Below the pieces are notes generated by a model. The model ran no database searches. It saw nothing but the letters and a program-made list of their open reading frames with translations, and was not told the DNA's origin. The position numbers and the translations under genes are program-made. Below are positions 49,154-59,318 of a DNA stretch of 64,000 nt, one piece after another. This DNA comes from Panorpa germanica (taxonomy: Eukaryota > Arthropoda > Insecta > Mecoptera > Panorpidae), in the NCBI GenBank assembly GCA_963678705.1, contig OY783208.1:23772207-23836206 (forward strand), given 5' to 3'. Position 1 is the stretch's first letter, and the number at the start of each line of letters is the position of its first letter.

Positions 49154-51916
49154 TCACTTGAATAGAACTTCCAATGTTTGCAAGTCCATGGGCTTCAATT
49201 CTACGGCGGACATGTTGGAGATGGTGTCCTTCCTGTAGGTCCCAGTGATGCTGGTCAAATGCAAATCCTCGATTTCAACATCCTTAAACAAAGGACTCGC
49301 TTCGAAAGGATAATTCGAGAGACAACTGCTTCCAAACTCTTTTCCAGTAGCACAACTCTGTCCTTGCCGATGCAGGACCATCAGCGCCGTCCCCGAAGGA
49401 AGATCGGGTGACATCGGATTCGTCACCGTTCGTAAATTCACGAGATGCACGTCACAGGGGAGCTGATGCGTCATCAACTCCACGATTCCCGTTGAATTCC
49501 GATCCCCCGCTTCGTAGTTGTTCGCGTAGAAGATGCTAACAGGATAATTCATCGAGTTGCTCAACTGGTTCACGGAGTCGCTCGGCAGATGGTAGTCCTT
49601 ATCGTGCTTGTAACTGCTTTCCTTGTAAGATCTCTTCTTGGCGGAGTCCACTGATTCCAGAACCAGCCAAAACTTGTGCGTCGTTGGTTTGTTATCGACG
49701 ATGCCTTCGCTAAGTCCCTTGTTGTCATGCGTCATGGCCCTCCTATCCAGCATAACTTCCAAGCGTCCTGGAATCCAACTGGATACTCCCAGGGAATGCG
49801 CAGTTAACAAGGTGAAACGCAACGTCGAGTCTTGCAGGAAGGTCATCGTCGTTATGGGGTAGCAGTTGCCCTCAAGACCAATTTGGGGCACCTTCACTCG
49901 CTTCTGATACAGGAAACCGTTGGAATCCGTGTAGAACACTGGGGGGTCGCCATTTTGGATATCCGTATCGAATCTCATAAAGAATTCGTTGTCATTTTCT
50001 CTGAGGTGCAGAGAACTCTCTAAATACACCACGCGGGAGAGAATGTTATCAATCGTGTGGAAGATTCGTGCGGTGTACTTCAAGAACTTGCTGAAGTAGA
50101 CTGTGACGTCACTGGAAATTCTCCCAGAGGTCACAACGATCGCCGGGTTTGCAGTGATCCAGGGCGTCTCTTTCTTCTTTCGCAGTTTGAAAACATAGGC
50201 CCCGGAGAAGCTGCTGTTGTAAGACGCGAAGGTAAGGTTCACGTTGATTCTCTTGGACGCTGAAACTTTCAAGATGGATGTAAGGAGTCCTGTCGTCCCG
50301 TTGAACACCAGCTCCTGGAACCCGTTCTCCAGGCGGAGCAATTGGTCTCTCGTAGGAGCTATTGGTTTTATTTTGAAGATGTTATCACCACCTTGGCAAT
50401 GTCTGCACCACACGTTGGTTGGGGATGCGTGTCCTTCGGGAACCGCGCTTAAGTAGAAAGGAGACAAGCTTAGTGGTGGTAAAGTCACTATAAATGAAAC
50501 TTCGTATTCCCCTTTCTTCATTTTTAACTTGTCCTTGGAACCTGCCTGATAAATCCAGACGGGAGCAGCCTGATTTGGTACTTCCTTGTTATCCCAATCA
50601 ACAATCCGGACGCTGGGAGAGTTGACACGGAGTTTTATGACTTCACTTCTCGTACGCGCTAACGAATTAAACAGGATCATCATCGTCGGTTTGTCCTTGG
50701 TCAACGAAATGACTTTGCCTTCGTTTTGCTTGTCTCCCTCGCTGCCGTATACATACTGCTGGAGATGACTGCCATTTCGTCCTGGGGATGACAACAGCAT
50801 CTTCACGGAGTACTGCTGCAACAACATGGTGTTCAACATCCCCCTCAGTAAATACTTGCTCAAGTCTTCCATGACAAACGTTTTGGAAGTCCCGGTGATG
50901 GCATCGTGGTGCTGGAACATTCCCAAATTTCTCCTAGCAGCCACCAGGAGGTGGTACTTACGTTCTAGAAACTTGACAACCTGTTTCTGTTGCTGTTGCC
51001 GCGCCTTATTAAGCACCAGGGTAAACAAAATTTCGGTATTTCTTAAATTATGCTCCAAATTTCGGCTGGAAATCTTCAAAAACGGTCTCGTGGTATAAAA
51101 CCCTGACCAATAGTCTGGTGTGCGTCTGTACTCATGGAACTTGTCGGAGTAAACGAAGAAATCGCCGACCAAAGTTGGGAAATCGTCGCTCCGGCGGAGC
51201 ACCTCTTCGAAATAGGTTCTCGGAGTTCCGAATTCTATTTTCGTGTGAAACACATTGTGGTTGTGGTTTATATACTCCATAATGACCGTCCAGTTGTTGT
51301 AGTTTTCGTCCAAGTCGTCTCCGCGAACATACGAGAAGTCAGAGCCCAGGAGGAGCATCACCACCCCGTGCTGGGTCAGCGAGGCCGTCCTGGACACCTG
51401 TTGCATCAGCATGTTGGCTCTGCGTTTAATGTTGAAGCTGTAGATCGACTGGCCATGCCGGAAGTCGTACTGCTCGCAGATGTAGCTCTTCGGCCCACAC
51501 GAAGATATGTCGTACGTTTCGAAAGGCAAGTGGTGGGTCAGCAGGCTTCCAGGGGCCTTTGGGGCGTGGTACCTAGACTCACTTTGTACGTACTTCGATG
51601 AGGACCATCCTGGACTCCAGTAGAAGTCGGACACCTTGGCCATGGCCAACCAACGCTTCCAGGCGTAGTGTACCCTGTTGATGACCGTCGCTTTGAAGTT
51701 TGCGTTGGCCAGGAGGTAGGGCATGGTGGGGCCGTACCCGAAGGCGTCAATGGACCACCCGATGGTTGGTCTTGTGTTCAGATTCGCCTGCAGCCATTGA
51801 TGCCCTTCGATCAACTGGTCCAGCATTGCGAACACGTGTGTTGTGGCTTCGTCGACCATCACCCAGCCTCCAGTCGTTATCTCCAAACGTCCAGACTCCA
51901 GTAAGTCCAATAAGTC
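49154..51916 (-). CDS. Golgi alpha-mannosidase II-like (GH38), gene 1, exon 5
   Basis: A single 2763-nt exon (acceptor ttttag|GAC, stop TGA at 49156-49154) encodes 920 of the 1107 predicted residues. It carries TGGWVMVDEA, the nucleophile motif GWSIDAFGYGPTMPY (Asp at about 244), INRVHY, the acid/base region LGSDF (Asp at about 380) and FQHHDAITGTSK. The Cys-Gly-Pro after PFETYD and the order of motifs match Golgi-type class II mannosidases, which trim GlcNAcMan5GlcNAc2 in N-glycan maturation, rather than lysosomal ones. The zinc ligands (His and Asp of HTD in exon 4, Asp 244, His of QHHD) are all present. Departures from the fly enzyme are Ser for the first Asp of GDDF and Val for Pro in WVMPDEA. 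The assembled length fits fly Golgi mannosidase II (about 1108 aa). AATAAA on the minus strand lies at 49125-49120. Confidence 0.93.
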   Translation of the reverse strand, partial: DLLDLLESGRLEITTGGWVMVDEATTHVFAMLDQLIEGHQWLQANLNTRPTIGWSIDAFGYGPTMPYLLANANFKATVINRVHYAWKRWLAMAKVSDFYWSPGWSSSKYVQSESRYHAPKAPGSLLTHHLPFETYDISSCGPKSYICEQYDFRHGQSIYSFNIKRRANMLMQQVSRTASLTQHGVVMLLLGSDFSYVRGDDLDENYNNWTVIMEYINHNHNVFHTKIEFGTPRTYFEEVLRRSDDFPTLVGDFFVYSDKFHEYRRTPDYWSGFYTTRPFLKISSRNLEHNLRNTEILFTLVLNKARQQQQKQVVKFLERKYHLLVAARRNLGMFQHHDAITGTSKTFVMEDLSKYLLRGMLNTMLLQQYSVKMLLSSPGRNGSHLQQYVYGSEGDKQNEGKVISLTKDKPTMMILFNSLARTRSEVIKLRVNSPSVRIVDWDNKEVPNQAAPVWIYQAGSKDKLKMKKGEYEVSFIVTLPPLSLSPFYLSAVPEGHASPTNVWCRHCQGGDNIFKIKPIAPTRDQLLRLENGFQELVFNGTTGLLTSILKVSASKRINVNLTFASYNSSFSGAYVFKLRKKKETPWITANPAIVVTSGRISSDVTVYFSKFLKYTARIFHTIDNILSRVVYLESSLHLRENDNEFFMRFDTDIQNGDPPVFYTDSNGFLYQKRVKVPQIGLEGNCYPITTMTFLQDSTLRFTLLTAHSLGVSSWIPGRLEVMLDRRAMTHDNKGLSEGIVDNKPTTHKFWLVLESVDSAKKRSYKESSYKHDKDYHLPSDSVNQLSNSMNYPVSIFYANNYEAGDRNSTGIVELMTHQLPCDVHLVNLRTVTNPMSPDLPSGTALMVLHRQGQSCATGKEFGSSCLSNYPFEASPLFKDVEIEDLHLTSITGTYRKDTISNMSAVELKPMDLQTLEVLFK

Positions 51917-51957
51917 CTAAAATCAAACAAAATTCTGATGCAGATAAACTTTTTTTA

Positions 51958-52375
51958 AGGTGAAACGATACTTGGCCATTATTTCTACCGAAGAACCATG
52001 TTTTTTTATGTTTAAATCGTTTTATGTAAGTAACTATAAACGCGAATCAAAATCTAAAGCTGCAATTAGTTAGATGAATAACGTATCTACATTTTAAGCT
52101 TTCTTCCACTGACTTTTAATGAGTTGGAACCGCAAAAATAAGTTTGGAAAATGAATATTGATATATTTTATAGTTACATTCCACTTTTTATATGACTGGT
52201 AACATATCTAAGGGTTTGTCATAAATTTTCTTTATCAAACTTACGCTTAAGATTTAAAAATATATAGAGTATTCGTTAAATTAGAATTGAACTATAAAAT
52301 ATAGCAATATTCATTTTCAAAAGTTATTTTTGCGGTTCCAACTCATTAAAATACAGTGGAAGATACTTTCTAGCT
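51958..52375 (+). mobile_element. R6 MITE copy in mannosidase gene 1 intron 4
   Basis: Starts TGAAACGATACTTGGCCATT and continues with the R6 body (TAAACGCGAATCAAAATCTA), with the inverted half up to AACTCATTAAAAT. Confidence 0.75.
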
Positions 52376-52389
52376 CTATTTTTACCCTC

Positions 52390-52789
52390 GGCAAAAAATC
52401 GCCCACGTGCCACCTAATAATTTTTTTCTTCTTAATAACATATTTCATTATTATGTAATCCAAAATTTGAGTTTTCTCTAAAGTTTCTTACCGGGCCTCC
52501 TAATTTTCTTCAACGCCCCTTTTTCCAATATTTCAATTTCTAATTTTCAAAAAATGTCAGCATTGAACACCGTAAGACACATGCCAAATTTCAACTTTCT
52601 ATCTTTTACGAATTAAAAGTTAGTTCTTTTTTAGTTTTTCCAAAATTATGGGTTTCCAGGAAACTCAGGGGAAAATCCGAGGACGCAAAAGGTCTTAGAA
52701 TATTTTTCTCTACGAAATAGGCAATTTTCAGGAAAATGCGCTGAGCCGTTTTCGAGCTACCATACAAATCGCGTAAACATATAAACAAA
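52390..52789 (-). repeat. R7 body fragment in mannosidase gene 1 intron 4
   Basis: Minus strand carries the R7 left part (TTTGTATGGTAGCTCGAAAA onward) immediately after the CTAG of the Helitron at 52790-53123. Confidence 0.6.
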
Positions 52790-53123
52790 CTAGCTGTCCC
52801 GGCCACGCGTTGCTGTGCCTAACGTAGCGCCATCTATTGAATATTTACTCAATCTAGTCAACAGATTTCGATTTACTCAACAGAATATTTACTCAATCTA
52901 GTCAACAGATGTCGCCATCATCGTCGCCCGATGTCATATGTCATATACAGATAATTAATAGACAAATAATTAGCAATAAGATAAATAAATTGAGATGTAA
53001 GCTATCCTATCTTTCAAGTTGGGTCAAACTGCACACGGTGTACAAATTTCATTAAAATCGGTTAAGTAGTTTAGGAGTCCATGGCGGAGGAACACCGTGA
53101 CACGTAATTTATATATATTAAGA
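52790..53123 (-). mobile_element. Non-autonomous Helitron
   Basis: Minus strand begins TCTTAATATATATAAATT after a host A (53124) and ends GCCGGGACAG plus CTAG before a host T. An ACGCGT-centred short palindrome lies near the 3' end. A|TC...CTAG|T termini with no target duplication and 334 bp length fit a small Helitron of a type widespread in insects. It sits in the intron between mannosidase gene 1 exons 4 and 5. Confidence 0.7.
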
Positions 53124-53246
53124 TAAATATACACCTGGAACATTATAATACAGGATGTTAGAAAGTGAGCTACCACAACTGCTCCTTGAGAGTATCCTAA
53201 AGCTACATAAGCCTACTACGGTTCATTTACCATCTGAATTTCGTAC

Positions 53247-53441
53247 CTGTCGCATTGTTCCATTGGTCCTATCCCACCATTTCTGCAGGAAGCTAATTTC
53301 GTTCCACACAAAAGTTAAGTTAGGATTCTTCTTCAGCTTCGTCACTATGTTGCTGATGATGATCTTCACCTTGGTGTGGAAATACTCTTCAAACGTTTCT
53401 GTCCAAGCAATGTCTGTATGCGAATGAGGCACCAGGTAAAC
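53247..53441 (-). CDS. Golgi alpha-mannosidase II-like gene 1, exon 4 (zinc-site exon)
   Basis: Acceptor cttctag|GTT and donor CGACAG|gtacga bound 65 codons in phase 0, reading VYLVPHSHTDIAW, TFEEYF and TFVWNEISFLQKWW. PHSHxD holds the first two zinc ligands of GH38 and both are intact here. The usual NDPGW is TDIAW. The 65-codon exon has exactly the same length and borders as its counterpart in the downstream paralogue (62225-62419). Confidence 0.9.
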
Positions 53442-53506
53442 CTAGAAGTTAAAAAAATCTTATATTCAAAGAATAGAGTAAGATCTAGTTGGTCTGTTGA
53501 AGCTAC

Positions 53507-53599
53507 CTGCGTTGATACAGTTTTCTCGCACAACTCCTGCAGCTTGTGGCGCTTCTCGAGGTAGGAGTTCCAAACAATAGACTCCGAGTTATTTTCATT
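53507..53599 (-). CDS. Golgi alpha-mannosidase II-like gene 1, exon 3
   Basis: Reads 31 codons (NENNSESIVWNSYLEKRHK to CEKTVSTQ) between acceptor cttttaag and donor CAG|gtagct, phase 0 at both ends. It occupies the stem-to-catalytic linker just before VYLVPHSH, where Golgi mannosidases carry a variable GVW-containing segment. It is identified by phase, splice sites and position more than by similarity. Confidence 0.7.
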
Positions 53600-53644
53600 C
53601 TTAAAAGTAATTAATAAAAACGTTTAAACGTCTAAACGTTTCAC

Positions 53645-53790
53645 AAATTCATTTAAATGAAATAAAAGCCAGGTTATGACAGTGACTTGTTCACTATAAC
53701 ATAAATACTTGACAAAAATTGGTAATGATGGGAAATAAACGTTCTGAGCATTGTAGGTTATGTTTTAGTGTCATAGTCGTCAACGCATGC
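53645..53790 (+). repeat. R4 copy in mannosidase gene 1 intron 2
   Basis: Full R4 lying between exons 53507-53599 and 53810-53951. Confidence 0.75.
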
Positions 53791-53809
53791 GCAATATTTA
53801 ACTTCTAAC

Positions 53810-53951
53810 CTTAAAATTTAGGCGAGCATATTGAGTGACAGTATATATGTTTGCTGCAGATGTAGAAACTTGAGGACACAGCTGAAAACTTCGAGTAGTT
53901 CTATTTAATGCCGTCTCATTGGTGTCGTTTATGTCGCTAGTATCAAGAGAC
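53810..53951 (-). CDS. Golgi alpha-mannosidase II-like gene 1, exon 2 (stem)
   Basis: Acceptor catttgcag|G and donor TTTAAG|gttaga bound 142 nt. With the AG carried from exon 1 this gives 48 codons: R SLDTSDINDTNETALNRT, then CPQVSTSAANIYTVTQYARL and NFK. Two or more N-glycosylation sequons (NDT, NET, NRT) and the Cys-x-x-Val ... LNF pattern resemble the lumenal stem of Golgi mannosidase II just before the catalytic domain. Confidence 0.75.
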
Positions 53952-53997
53952 CTGCAAATGAACGTTTTTATATATTTAAGGAGGTACAAGACGTTAA

Positions 53998-54935
53998 CGT
54001 AAATGATGAAAACGTCGTCAAATTTGGAGGGTCGATACAAATAGTTAAAATACATGCTGTCTCAAAATTTTAGAGACCTAGGGTTCATAGTTGTCTTTTT
54101 ATACATGATTAAAAATAGTCATTTTCCAGACAAATCATAATTTTTAGCTCAATTTCACCACATAATATAACTTTTAACTATAAAAAAATGGTGACACGGC
54201 TTTCAAAAACTAGGTGTATATAAAAGAATCTTTTCTGTAACTATTGCAAAAAGAAAATTATCAAAAGGATACCTATTTACGAAAATATTTAAATAAAACC
54301 TTTAAGAAACAGTAAGTGTAGGTTATAAGCCGGCAACGTTGCAAATAAAATGGGAAATTCAAAATCGGAATAAATGTTACATAAAATAATAATTTATTGG
54401 TGAAAGAACCAAATCACGCATGCGTTAACACACGTTAATTTACATCGTTGCCAAATTTTTTATTAATTTTTCAAAATATTTGATATTAATTATAGGTAAT
54501 TTTTAATTTATTTAACTATTATATGCATAAAAAAAATCATTATAACAAGCAAAACGCAGTTTAATAGGGAATTGAAAAATTCATTTTCAAAGATACAGTC
54601 CCAATATTTGCTCGTCCCTCATGTACTTCGTATTTTGCATTTCGTATTACCGAGAGATAAACTTTTTGCATTGACGGTACGTCCTGGACCTCCTTAAAAG
54701 AAGTTCAATGTCATTTTGTCAGTAAAAACAATTTCTGTTACTAATTGTTATTAAAAACAGTAATTTTAATTATTCCACATTCAATCGAACTGTCAAAATT
54801 TATATTACTAACGACGCATGCGCACCAACTGAATTAACTAACCTCAAATTAAACACGAATGGTTAACTTAAAATCTAGATTAAAATATTAAATAAAAACG
54901 TAAAGTAAATATCAAAACAGTGAGTGGGAATGAAG
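53998..54935. repeat. R9 composite, copy 2 (in mannosidase gene 1 intron 1)
   Basis: Second copy of the R9 plus R5 composite, collinear with 26870-27790 over nearly its whole length with small indels. Confidence 0.8.
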
Positions 54936-55634
54936 CTTGAGAACATATCAAATTTTCATGCAGTTCCTGCATTACGTTTGGAATTTAAGCCAACAAATGT
55001 GTATTCTCCATAAGAGCCCGTGTTCTAATTACTCAATTTTGATTTCGTTTCCAATAAAAACGTATTTAAGCAAAGAATAATTAAGCAAAGTTTTATTCAA
55101 ATCCTACTTTAAATCCATTCAGTGAACAACTACCTTAATTTGAATTGATAAACTCAATTTCTTGATGTTCTATTACTCAAATATATTGTCAAATTCTTGT
55201 TTACACAAGAGAATTTACTAATGTGTATATATAGTTGCATATATATCAGGCGTTGAAAAACTAAAAACTAGTAGTGCTATCTGTGAAACACATATTTAAC
55301 TGTATCAATCTACTGTTAAACAGATGGCGCATTCCTAGTTCAACTGATTGTCAAATAAATGGTTTTTAAACATAAATCAGTAGTGTTCTTATAGAATTGA
55401 ATTGAAAAAGAAAAAATTAATTATTATAAAAAATTAAGAAGTTATAATTATCTTTTATTAGAATAAATTGAAAATGTTTGTGTATTCGGTTATGATATTG
55501 TTTTTGCAAAGCAGCACAAGGTGTTGCCTAATATTTAGGCGTATCACACATCAGTGTTTCTTTTTAATATGTATTAATTCTTCACTTTATGATTATTTTA
55601 AATAAAATTCGTTATTTGAAATTAGTCTTAAGTG

Positions 55635-55975
55635 ATATTGATAAAGTTGATTACAAAAACCGTATATGTTAGGAGATATTAACAATTAAAAAAGTCATTT
55701 TGTCTCTTTAATTATTAAAGGGATTCAACGTTGTACACATTCCAAATGCATGTGACATGACAATCCTTGTGTAAGGTTACCAACTTTACAGCTCATAAAT
55801 CTCTGCTATATGTATTTATATATCAAAATATCAAATATTATTTACAGCTATTTCAAGGAACAATAAAATTTCAATATTATGTCTGCCGTAACAGGGTTAA
55901 ATAAAATAAAAAGTTATTATTCTAACAGATACAAAACATTACTACAGCACTGACCTATCCCACTACATGTTGATC
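55635..55975 (-). repeat. R3 copy
   Basis: Reverse R3, right half, just downstream (gene-wise) of mannosidase gene 1 exon 1. Confidence 0.8.
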
Positions 55976-56003
55976 TCTCTTTGACATTCGAATCTTTCTT
56001 TAC

Positions 56004-56134
56004 CTGTGAGTCTCAAGTGAAGACGTGGAACAAGCTTCTAATTTTGCAAACGCAGAAAATCGTTGTTGCCAAGGAAGAATTACCAGCAGTCCTAAACACC
56101 ACCGCCAGAGAACTGCCTTCTTCTCAAGTATCAT
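56004..56134 (-). CDS. Golgi alpha-mannosidase II-like gene 1, exon 1 (membrane anchor)
   Basis: Minus-strand ATG at 56134-56132 with A at -3 opens 43 codons, MILEKKAVLWRWCLGLLVIL and onward to ETH, then AG|gtaaag. The two leftover bases AG join the single G that starts the exon at 53951 to make Arg, so the phase fits exactly. A short charged N-terminus followed by a hydrophobic stretch (about residues 7-22) is what a type II Golgi membrane anchor needs. An in-frame TAA lies upstream of this ATG. The surrounding 55990-56300 stretch is unique and GC-richer than the repeats on both sides, consistent with exon 1 plus 5' UTR. Total predicted protein: 43+48+31+65+920 = 1107 aa. Confidence 0.72.
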
Positions 56135-56351
56135 TCTTAAGAAGATTGCAACACAACGTCCTGGGAATTACGTTCACTCCAGTTACCAACAGGTTCTTTG
56201 GAACTGTCAACTTGCTCGGCTCACTGCTCAAAACATTCTATCCATTGTCTTTAGCAGAATTCTTGTAATGGGAAGGACAATAGGGATGGACTCAGAAAGA
56301 CGGCTATAATTATTTTATTTAACCATTAGAATTGACGCACTATCAACCTAA

Positions 56352-56650
56352 CTAGAGTGTACCCCCGTCGCAAGCGACGCTGTCTTTTGTATGTGAATTG
56401 AATTTCATTTTAAATTTTAATTCCATTTTTAAATTGAAATATTTAACTCGTTCTATATTAATTTTACATATAATAACTAATAATTTTTCATATAAACTGA
56501 CTAACAAAATATATTTGTTTCACCAAAGTTGCCCCAAAATAAAATTTTTGAATTTTGATTTTTTCTTTTTTAATATGATATTCAATTATTACAAAATCCT
56601 AAATTTTAGCTTTTTCCAAAGTTTTCTACCGCGCCCTAACTTCTAAATAA
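56352..56650 (-). mobile_element. R7 Helitron-like 3' end, reverse
   Basis: Minus strand: hairpin GCGTCGCTTGCGACG, GGGTACACT, CTAG at 56355-56352, then T. Opposed tail to tail with the next copy. Confidence 0.6.
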
Positions 56651-56659
56651 TTCTGAATT

Positions 56660-57262
56660 TTTCTTATTTTTGTATGGTAGCTCGAAAGCAGCTACAATGC
56701 TTTTGAAAATATATTATTTCGTAGAGAAAAAAATTCTAAAACTTTTGGCGTCCTCGGATTTTTCCCTAAAATACCTGGAAACCCATAATTTTGGAAAAAG
56801 TGAAAAAAATGGACTATTTTTTACTGTATAACTTTGTATTTGTAAAAGATAGAAATGTGAAATTTTGCTATTAAACGCGAACATTTTTCACAATTTAGAA
56901 ATTCAAAATTTTATAAAAGGGCCCGTAGAAAACTATGGAAAAAGCTCAAATTTGGATTGTGTAATAATTGAATATCATATTAAAAAAAAAATCAAAATTC
57001 AAAAATTTTATTTGGGGGCACGAGTGCGGTTTTTGTCGAGAGTGAAAATTGTGCTAGAAAGTTGAAATTTTGTATATAGGCTGACTTTGGTGAAACAAAT
57101 ATATATTGTTCGTCAGTTTATATGAAAAATTATTTGTTGTTATATGTAAAATAAATATAGAACGAGTTAAATATTTCAATTTAAAAAAGGAATTAAAATT
57201 TGAATTGAAATTCAATTCACACACAAAATACAGTCATCGCTTGTGACGGGGGTAAACTCTAG
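56660..57262 (+). mobile_element. R7 Helitron-like copy, forward
   Basis: Body as in 21745 (TTTGTATGGTAGCTCGAAA onward). The hairpin has decayed (ATCGCTTGTGAC) but CTAG|T is kept at 57259-57262. Confidence 0.6.
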
Positions 57263-57264
57263 TT

Positions 57265-58240
57265 TATATATATATCTAACTCTTGAGAAGTGTGAACACA
57301 CTTTTAAATTGAAATTCCTCAATTCGCATTTTATCAAGAATATCATATTAACAACCAACCTCATATTTTCTTGCGACAAAAAAATTTTCGAAATGTTTTC
57401 TATGGAAAGAATCAAATTTCAAGAAATGCATTTATAATAAAATGCAGGAATGTGCTGGAGTACTTTCCACGGAGTCACTAGCATGGCTTGGTCGACGGTG
57501 TTAGGTTCAGGTCAAGTCAGAGGCGAACTAGGTTCCGTATAAAATTTCATTCGTATCCACTGTTTTTATTTTATGTATTAAGGGCCATATATTACGTCAC
57601 AACCCATTACAGTAAAGCATATTATTCTTCAATGCTCCATCGCACAGACAAAACTGTAATGCGCCTGAAGACTACAAGCAGATATTTGCCAGCACCTTAT
57701 TGACTTTATCAATGGAACTAATTTAATCTCTTTATTTTAAACACCTATACTCGTGTTTATAGATTATAAATTATGTATTAAAAATGTTTATAAATTTATA
57801 TATTGTTTTTAGTGCTAATAACTACCGAAAGTTGATGAACTCAAATAAATTTTAAAGTCTAGGATCATTCATGGGAAAAATTAAAGGGACTTTTAAAGAG
57901 AGAAAAATTTTAGAATCCATTTTGTGATACATCATTTAATGTCAAACATTTTTAAATAAGCATAAGACAATATCTCCAGTTTTATTAGGAGTTGTACATT
58001 TTTAAACAAACTTATGTGTTGCTTCTGAAATCAAAGACTATAATTTTAGTAATTCACATACTCTTTATAATAAACACATTGTTTAACTTAAATAATACTA
58101 TCTTACTTGAAATCAAAGAATCGACATTTAAAGTTTATTATTTAATTTGTCAATTCCAAATATCATCTTTGTTGGCCGTTTCTTAAAAATCTAAGGTATA
58201 ACTAATATACACCGTTAGCTCATCTGACCAAAATGCAATG
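57265..58240. other. Intergenic between mannosidase genes 1 and 2
   Basis: No coding frame or clear repeat. Part of the 5' flank of gene 1 and 3' flank of gene 2, together with the R3/R5 cluster to its right. Confidence 0.4.
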
Positions 58241-58242
58241 GG

Positions 58243-58745
58243 CTTGTCTTAATTTCTATAAAAGTGTACTACATATTGATAAAGTTGGTTACTAGAACTC
58301 TTTATATGTTAAGAGATATTAACAAATAAAAAAGTCATTTTGTCTCTTTAATTATTAAAGGGATTCAACGTTGTACACATTCCAAATGCATGTGACCTCA
58401 CAACCGCTGCCAACCTTACAGCTCATAAATCTCTGCTATATGTATTTATATATCAAAATATCAAATATAATTATTTACAGCTATTTCAAGGAACAATCAA
58501 ATTTCAATATTACGTCTGCCTTAGCAGGGTTAAATAAAATAAAAACTTATTATTCTTTGACTTGACTTGATTATTTCGACTACCAACAGCTACAAAATAT
58601 TACCACAGCACTGACCTACTCAACAAATAACGGGCCGACATTTCTGGCGCTAAAACTACAATTCAAATTTTTAATTGCTATATCTCCGTCAACATTTAGA
58701 TATTTCATAAAATAGACACGCTAATACACATTTATTAACATCAGG
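58243..58745 (-). repeat. R3 copy, with small fragment 59205-59275
   Basis: Near full-length reverse R3 directly abutting an R5 copy. A 70-bp R3 end (CTATATCTCCGTCAAC ...) recurs at 59205-59275 next to gene 2's 3' end. Confidence 0.8.
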
Positions 58746-58962
58746 TTTGAGATTAGTTAATTTAATTGGTGCGCATGCGTCGTTAGTAATATAAATTTTG
58801 ACAGTTCAATTGAATGTGGAATAATTAAAATTGCTGTTATTAATAACAATTAGTAATAGAAATTGTTTTTACTTCTTTATTTTTGACAAACTGACATTGA
58901 ACTTCTTTTAAAAATAAATCCTACTGCGTTTTGACAGGTTGTCACATTTTGGAGGTTACAAT
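58745..58962 (+). repeat. R5 copy
   Basis: Forward R5 abutting the reverse R3 copy. Confidence 0.8.
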
Positions 58963-59140
58963 ATCATATAGTTTTCTTAATTTAGGAACATTGGTAAATT
59001 AAATTCTAAATTAAAGAAGATACTTATTGGTACAACGGTCTTTCGCTGAGTTTGTACTTTGGATTAAAGTGAAATCTTTTTCAATGCATATTTCCACAAT
59101 TATTAAAATTAAAAGTCAATGAACATGTGGTTAAGTTATT

Positions 59141-59146
59141 TTTATT
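59141..59146 (-). other. Candidate poly(A) signal, mannosidase gene 2
   Basis: AATAAA on the minus strand about 175 bp past the stop codon. Confidence 0.4.
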
Positions 59147-59318
59147 TAAAACATGAAAAAGAACAAACGTGACAACCTATAAAGTTGTTATACAATGTTG
59201 TGATATATTAATAGCTATATCTCCGTCAACTTTAGGATATTTAATAAAATAGACACGCCAATACTCATTAATTAACCTATATCTGAATAAAGAATTAACA
59301 AATCGACTCTTAACGTTA

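Noticed and set aside
51134-51963. Plus-strand frames opposite mannosidase exons (also 59613-59966, 60220-60686)
   Set aside because: Antisense shadows of conserved GH38 coding sequence.
55981-56309. Plus-strand frames of 94-95 codons in a GC-richer unique block
   Set aside because: The block is better explained by the minus strand: an ATG, a membrane anchor and a donor whose phase fits mannosidase gene 1 exactly.
56352-57262. Palindromic Helitron pair as a single foldback element
   Set aside because: The two halves share only their R7 ends and differ in the middle, so two separate opposed copies fit better.
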